IMG/VR virus record: IMGVR_UViG_3300018424_003353
Location: 1-64,000 of that record
From: a virus
Reading direction: 5' to 3' (one strand)
Length of the DNA: 64,000 nucleotides
Shown piece by piece: positions 60,086 through 64,000 of this stretch (the first letter of the stretch is position 1; every line of letters starts with the position of its first letter). The position numbers were made by a program, and so were the translations under genes. Below the pieces are notes generated by a model. The model had not been told where the DNA came from. It worked only from the letters and a program-made list of their open reading frames with translations, and did not search any database.

Positions 60086-60542
60086 GACTCAACTCCTGAC
60101 GCATTTCAATATCTGTTTTAAAAGGTCCTTTATATTCATATCGCTCAAGTGTAATTAGCTTAGGACAATGACTTTTAACCCAACCTTTGTCAAATTTAAT
60201 AATATAGTAACCTGCACAATAAAGACTCTTTGACTTTTCACTTTTAGTAAACAGTGGAAGGTTGCGTTTCACATCATACATAGTATTGTATGGTTTTCCG
60301 CTGGTTGTGTAACCATTAATTTCTTTTACATCATCAACACTAACAATTTTAGTTTTTGCTTCAAAAAAGTCAGGACCAAATGTTTTGATAAGAGACTTTT
60401 TGCTATTGTAATTGCTTACACCTCTAGCACTACTAATCACATACTTGTTATTTTCATCTATACGTAACGTACCTACTCTAGTTCCTTGTTCTTCTAAGAT
60501 CCAGAACTTCCCGTCAAGTATAGGCTTTGCTTTTACAGTCAT
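60075..60542 (-). CDS. Conserved phage hypothetical (155 aa)
   Basis: Motifs include KPILDGKFWILEEQGTRVGT, YTTSGKPYNTMYDVKRNLPL, FTKSEKSKSLYCAGYYIIKF and DKGWVKSHCPKLITLERYEY. I recognise this from memory as a conserved hypothetical of cyanophage-like myoviruses. The start overlaps the RNase H stop by ATGA, with GAGG before it. No enzyme motif is visible; its place next to RNase H hints at DNA metabolism, which is inference. Confidence 0.7.
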   Translation of the reverse strand: MTVKAKPILDGKFWILEEQGTRVGTLRIDENNKYVISSARGVSNYNSKKSLIKTFGPDFFEAKTKIVSVDDVKEINGYTTSGKPYNTMYDVKRNLPLFTKSEKSKSLYCAGYYIIKFDKGWVKSHCPKLITLERYEYKGPFKTDIEMRQELSRAK

Positions 60543-61525
60543 ACAGGGTACCTCGCTGCCAATGGTTTAGAATATTGTTCTGCTTGGTCTGCAATACGTT
60601 GCATATCCCATTTAGCACAGAACTTCATTAAGCGTAATCCAACTTGTGCAATTTCTTTAGGTTGCACAGATGTTACGGTATTATTTATAATCTCTCTAAT
60701 CTCTGCAGGTTGTGCAGTCAAATCACAAAGAGTTACATTGCGATTGTAGTCATCTAGTACACGATGTTCATCGCCATTATGATCAACCCAACGCTGTAGC
60801 ATAAGATTATTCCAGTTAAAACCTTTCGTTGTTTTATCTTCGAACGCTTCAAGTAATCCAACTTTGTTTTTTGTGCCTTTTGTTCGTACACCTGGGTAAG
60901 CACTGAATACGTTATCACTAGTATCTCCTCGCATACATTTTTCAAACAGTAACCATTGTGGATCAGGAGCACCTTTAGGCTCACCTGTCTTTTTATCTAT
61001 AACAGGTTGCTTTTTCTTATCGTCAAAGTAACCTTCATGTGTAATAATTGTATTGCTAACACCATTGTACTGTTTTACATTAGGTGCAATAAGTTGTGCA
61101 AAGTCACCATCTGTACTAATAATAACGTGATCGTCATCTGGATGATTTTGTACCCAACCTGCAATAAGATCATCTGCTTCTAGTTGCGGATGTCGAATCA
61201 TTGTACAGTTAGTTTTAGTATCAATAAAATCTTTAAACTCATCAAAGATTTCCCAAAACACTTTATCTTCTTCTGCTTCACGCGGATTCATTGCATCGCG
61301 TGTTTCTTGTCTGTTACGTTTGTATGGCTCGTAATAATCTTTACGCCAACTACGGCCTTCTAAACAAAACACCACATGATCTGCATTAAAGTCATTCCAT
61401 GCTTTTTTAATGCTGTTAAGTGTAATGTGTAATGCCATACCTACTTTAGTATCTACATCGCCACGTACAACATGACGAGCTCTAAAGAAAGTGTTAGCAG
61501 TGTCTACTAATACATATGTACTCAT
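60539..61525 (-). CDS. rnh: T4-family RNase H / 5'-3' exonuclease (328 aa)
   Basis: The flap-endonuclease (PIN-like) acidic sites are present: LVDTANTFFRARH with D8, EADDLIAGWV, ISTDGDFAQL and GDTSDNVFSAYPGVRT in the helix-hairpin region. YEPYKRNR is the basic helical-arch element. The length is near that of T4 RNase H (about 305 aa). It removes RNA primers from lagging-strand fragments, working with the ligase. It overlaps both neighbours by ATGA. Confidence 0.88.
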   Translation of the reverse strand: MSTYVLVDTANTFFRARHVVRGDVDTKVGMALHITLNSIKKAWNDFNADHVVFCLEGRSWRKDYYEPYKRNRQETRDAMNPREAEEDKVFWEIFDEFKDFIDTKTNCTMIRHPQLEADDLIAGWVQNHPDDDHVIISTDGDFAQLIAPNVKQYNGVSNTIITHEGYFDDKKKQPVIDKKTGEPKGAPDPQWLLFEKCMRGDTSDNVFSAYPGVRTKGTKNKVGLLEAFEDKTTKGFNWNNLMLQRWVDHNGDEHRVLDDYNRNVTLCDLTAQPAEIREIINNTVTSVQPKEIAQVGLRLMKFCAKWDMQRIADQAEQYSKPLAARYPV

Positions 61526-62235
61526 TTTTCAAATATTCTCTTCATTGATCGTTTAAACAGGTTGTACATGTCTTCTAACTTTAGTCCTGGATAGTAATCT
61601 TTTAAACTAGTTGCCTTTGCTTGTTCTTGCAGTAGTAGATGTTTGCGATCAGAATCTTCAACTCTAACAAGTTTTACAGTGTCGTCTGTTCTAAATCTAA
61701 CTGCATACAAAGGATCACCTCTTTTAAATTTTACTTCTGTTACGCCAGGCTTTACAAAAAACGTAAAGTTAGTAGGTCTGCACCATTTACTAATATTAAA
61801 CTCACCTGGCATATTTGTCAAGTCTAAATTTACCAAAGGAGGCTGAACTATTTCCATTATAATGTTATCACCGTTGTTTACAAAATAGTATTGTAATCCA
61901 ACGTTTATGCAAGGTATTCCGTTCATTAGTTTGCTTTCAGGTGCATTTACATCTAAATAAGGACCAAGTGGTCTTGATTTTGATCTAGTATTGCTAATGC
62001 CCCAATGCTCGTCGCTGATTTTTCCAATTGTAAAATCAATAGGACTAGTAATATAGAATGTGTTTTTTACGTGGCTTGTAAATGCAGGACATTTAAAAAC
62101 ATCCATAGTACCATACTTGTCTTTAAGATAAGACAATACAGGAACAGGTTCGTTAATCAAAAGATCATCTTCGAACAAGTTGCTTATTTGTTGTCTGGTA
62201 CTGGACAACATTCCAAAATACTCAACAGTTTGCAT
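61522..62235 (-). CDS. Unknown phage protein (237 aa)
   Basis: This soluble protein begins MQTVEYFGMLSSTRQQISNL and has VFKCPAFTSHVKNTFYITSP, SKSRPLGPYLDVNAPESKLM and FEIN-type beta strands followed by a helical C-terminus (DYYPGLKLEDMYNLFKRSMK). I do not recognise the family. It is coupled to RNase H downstream and to the 131-aa gene upstream, so a link to DNA metabolism is possible. Confidence 0.65.
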   Translation of the reverse strand: MQTVEYFGMLSSTRQQISNLFEDDLLINEPVPVLSYLKDKYGTMDVFKCPAFTSHVKNTFYITSPIDFTIGKISDEHWGISNTRSKSRPLGPYLDVNAPESKLMNGIPCINVGLQYYFVNNGDNIIMEIVQPPLVNLDLTNMPGEFNISKWCRPTNFTFFVKPGVTEVKFKRGDPLYAVRFRTDDTVKLVRVEDSDRKHLLLQEQAKATSLKDYYPGLKLEDMYNLFKRSMKRIFEK

Positions 62236-62630
62236 TAACTAACTTCGCTTTTGTCTTTGTCAATTGGCACTACGTTAATATAACCCATTCCTCTATCAGA
62301 TGATTGACCATCTTCTTCTAGCATTTGAATAACAATAGTTCTAAACCATTTGTCAACTATCTGTTCAGGAGTTTCACCTTTGTATCCTGCATCAAGTAAC
62401 TGTTCAATAAACTCGTTGTTCCAATCAAGTTCAAAGAAACCGTTTCGAATATTATCAGGATTAATTTGTGTATCAAGTACAGCAACCCAAGGTTTGCCTT
62501 CTTTTGTTGCAGCCTGTTTTTCAGCCTCAAGAGCTTCTCGGCGAATTTCTTCCTGTGTCTTTTCTTTTACAGGTTCTTCAATCTTAGATTTGATTCCTGC
62601 ATCTCTTACTAGTTTACTCCACCATCCCAT
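62235..62630 (-). CDS. Unknown phage protein (131 aa)
   Basis: This 131-aa charged protein has MGWWSKLVRDAGIKSKIEEP, a glutamate/lysine-rich helix (EKTQEEIRREALEAEKQAAT) and a core DNIRNGFFELDWNNEFIEQL with WFRTIVIQMLEEDG. It starts within a TAATG overlap 12 bases after AAGGAG. No domain is recognised. It belongs to the same overlapping operon as queE and RNase H. Confidence 0.65.
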   Translation of the reverse strand: MGWWSKLVRDAGIKSKIEEPVKEKTQEEIRREALEAEKQAATKEGKPWVAVLDTQINPDNIRNGFFELDWNNEFIEQLLDAGYKGETPEQIVDKWFRTIVIQMLEEDGQSSDRGMGYINVVPIDKDKSEVS

Positions 62631-62746
62631 TACATATGTCTCCTTACACGTTCAACAAAAGCATCGTCAACATTGACTTTTGCTTTTGCTTGTTGTTCTT
62701 TTTCAAATTCGTCTGGGTCAAACGCATTCTCAAGTCCCCCACGCAT
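62630..62746 (-). CDS. Tiny protein (38 aa) overlapping the queE end
   Basis: The frame MRGGLENAFDPDEFEKEQQA, continuing to VERVRRHM, fills the gap between queE and the 131-aa gene. The same frame stays open for 172 codons upstream, but that part lies in another frame of queE and is a shadow. The start at 62746 has no strong ribosome site, so translation may rely on coupling. Function unknown. Confidence 0.5.
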   Translation of the reverse strand: MRGGLENAFDPDEFEKEQQAKAKVNVDDAFVERVRRHM

Positions 62747-63623
62747 TTCCGAATAAGGATATGTGTAGTCGCGGCGTAAACCGCCATCCTTTTTCCATGC
62801 AGACTTCTGCAACTTCTTTGACGTTGAGGTTGTATTCTTCACTGCGTCCGCCCAGCGGCATACAATATACCGGACATTGTACCCCGGCGTCTCTGTAAGC
62901 CTCCACAGCTCTTTCAGCTTCTTCAATGTCGTCACGATTAGCGACAACAAACTTGAGATAAAGGTCACTACCGTCAACAAGGCTATACTCACGAGCGACA
63001 GCAGGCAGTATAGCAGTATCCCAAGGTTCTCCGCTAACACTAAGTTTTGGGGAACAAGACCACGTGACTGCAAATCTGTTTTGATCTGTGAGATAGTTGA
63101 AGAAATCATCATGTAGATGTTGTGTAGTGTTTGTTTCAAATGTAACATTTTTCAAGTCCTGCATCTTTGGATGCTCAAATAAATCGATGTATAACTTTTG
63201 CCATGCAAGCAAAGGCTCTCCACCTGTCATAATTAAATGGATATCTTGTCCATTATCCTGTGTCCACTTACCATTAGGAGTAAGTGACAATAAATGTTCA
63301 ACAACTTCGTCTACTTCTTTAAGCATATTAAAGTCTTTAAACTCAGGATAGATACTTGCATATGTATCACAGCCTGTGTGAATAATAGGTAAGTCGTTAA
63401 ACTCCTTTGTAGTCTTGTGTACACCAGCATCGATAAGAGCCTTAACTTCGTCGTTATACTTCTTACCTTCTTTGTGCAGTGTCCATCTATCTTTTGTTTC
63501 GCCAGTACCAAAGTTCATGCAGCGAAAGTTACAACCAAAGGTACGTAGAAATACACTAGGTACTCCTACAAACTTACCTTCACCTTGTACGCTATAAAAT
63601 GCTTCTGAATATCTTAACTTCAT
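62730..63623 (-). CDS. queE: QueE-like 7-carboxy-7-deazaguanine synthase, atypical cluster motif
   Basis: The family opening is clear (MKLRYSEAFYSVQGEGKFVG, then VFLRTFGCNFRC), followed by IMTGGEPLLAW, ETN and a TWSCSPKLSVSG segment. The protein is 297 aa, longer than bacterial QueE. C31 and C35 fit the CxxxCxxC motif, but position 38 is F, not C. A third ligand might be C85 in IHTGCDTYAS. I recall this variant from other phage QueE-like proteins. The normal reaction converts carboxy-tetrahydropterin to carboxy-deazaguanine. Its start overlaps folE by ATGA. Confidence 0.8.
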   Translation of the reverse strand: MKLRYSEAFYSVQGEGKFVGVPSVFLRTFGCNFRCMNFGTGETKDRWTLHKEGKKYNDEVKALIDAGVHKTTKEFNDLPIIHTGCDTYASIYPEFKDFNMLKEVDEVVEHLLSLTPNGKWTQDNGQDIHLIMTGGEPLLAWQKLYIDLFEHPKMQDLKNVTFETNTTQHLHDDFFNYLTDQNRFAVTWSCSPKLSVSGEPWDTAILPAVAREYSLVDGSDLYLKFVVANRDDIEEAERAVEAYRDAGVQCPVYCMPLGGRSEEYNLNVKEVAEVCMEKGWRFTPRLHISLFGNAWGT

Positions 63624-64000
63624 CGCGGTGCAAACTCCTGTTGCAGTTTAATGTTATCAAAGAACTCTTTCTTTGTACCTGCATCATCTTTGAAACTACC
63701 TTTTAGTACAGTTGTTTGTGTAAGACTACTGTGTGCCATAATGCCACGGTTCTCACAACAACCGTGTGTTGCTTGGATATAAACACCTAAGTGTTTAGCA
63801 CCTGTTGCTTTTGCAATCTCACGTGCAATATCATTTGCAAGTTCTTCTTGCAGTGTGCCACGTCTAGCACACCACTGTGCAATACGTGTATACTTTGACA
63901 AGCCAATTAGTTTGTCTGCGGCAATAATACCAATGTATGCTACACCGCTTACTGGTTGGTGATGATGTGAACACATGCTCTTTAGTTCTGAACGAACCAC
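63620..64000 (-). CDS. folE: GTP cyclohydrolase I, C-terminal part (5' end outside window)
   Basis: The visible 126 residues carry the zinc and catalytic signature: C-S-H-H in SELKSMCSHHHQPVSGVAYI, IGLSKYTRIAQWCARRGTLQ and the second zinc cysteine region in QATHGCCENRG. GSFKDDAGTKKEFFDNI ends the fold. FolE makes dihydroneopterin triphosphate from GTP, the entry step to folate or to deazaguanine. The gene continues past base 64000. The frame is open to the edge, so the real start is not seen. ATGA coupling to queE supports a joint pathway. Confidence 0.9.
   Translation of the reverse strand: MVRSELKSMCSHHHQPVSGVAYIGIIAADKLIGLSKYTRIAQWCARRGTLQEELANDIAREIAKATGAKHLGVYIQATHGCCENRGIMAHSSLTQTTVLKGSFKDDAGTKKEFFDNIKLQQEFAPR

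Noticed and set aside
60682-60689. Exact TATAAATA (minus strand) inside the RNase H gene
   Set aside because: It is 140 bases from the next start, and this octamer is expected about a dozen times or more by chance in AT-rich DNA of this size.
62747-63148. 172-codon frame continuing upstream of the tiny gene
   Set aside because: It lies in another frame within the clear queE gene; only the last 38 codons are free of that conflict.
1-64000. tRNA genes, integrase, IS elements, attachment sites
   Set aside because: None was seen on reading; coding density leaves almost no room, though a tRNA scan was not run.

Overview
The window looks like part of the genome of a marine T4-like tailed phage (myovirus, Caudoviricetes). 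The reasons are a very large tail-structural gene, paralogous fibres with collar and S74-type ends, T4-family RNase H, an ATP-dependent DNA ligase, phage-type folE and queE, a vWA/MoxR pair, and several small proteins that I recognise from memory as resembling conserved hypotheticals of cyanophage-like myoviruses. The sequence is AT-rich and tightly packed. Genes overlap by ATGA or TAATG, there is no gap over about 100 bases, and I saw no tRNA, integrase, IS element or CRISPR. The host cannot be read from the sequence.

Layout. (1) 1-25.8 kb, plus strand: virion structural module. It holds a giant protein gene open from before the left edge, a 203-aa protein, three fibre proteins sharing one N-terminal domain, and two related fibre-like proteins. 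Late-promoter-like octamers overlap two stop codons. (2) 25.8-31.9 kb, plus: after a clear sigma70-type promoter come a small protein, two GT-A-like glycosyltransferase candidates, a small protein, two related DGD-motif proteins and a first radical SAM enzyme. (3) 31.9-46.7 kb, both strands: an accessory island. Counting the 30.5 kb gene it carries ten radical SAM proteins of at least five architectures, a QueC-like PP-loop ATPase, a methyltransferase-like protein, a UDP-sugar dehydrogenase-family protein, a glycosyltransferase-like protein and two unknowns. (4) 46.8-51.2 kb: four small iron/2-oxoglutarate oxygenase candidates, two minimal kinase-like proteins and a short-chain dehydrogenase. 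(5) 51.2-64 kb, minus strand: phage core and metabolic genes in tight operons, namely conserved hypotheticals, the vWA metallopeptidase-like protein and MoxR-type ATPase (each with a promoter), DNA ligase, a metallophosphoesterase, an SGNH-like protein, RNase H, queE and folE (cut by the right edge).

How it may fit together. Region 1 builds the tail and fibres, and region 5 serves replication and nucleotide metabolism. Regions 2-4 are the unusual part. Glycosyltransferases, a nucleotide-sugar dehydrogenase, many radical SAM enzymes with extra Fe-S-type cysteine modules, oxygenases and kinase-like proteins suggest a tailoring pathway for a glycan, lipid or peptide, perhaps a fibre decoration or a host-surface modification. 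The substrate is not visible in the sequence. FolE, QueE and a QueC-like protein hint at deazaguanine chemistry, but no QueD and no transglycosylase is seen in the window.
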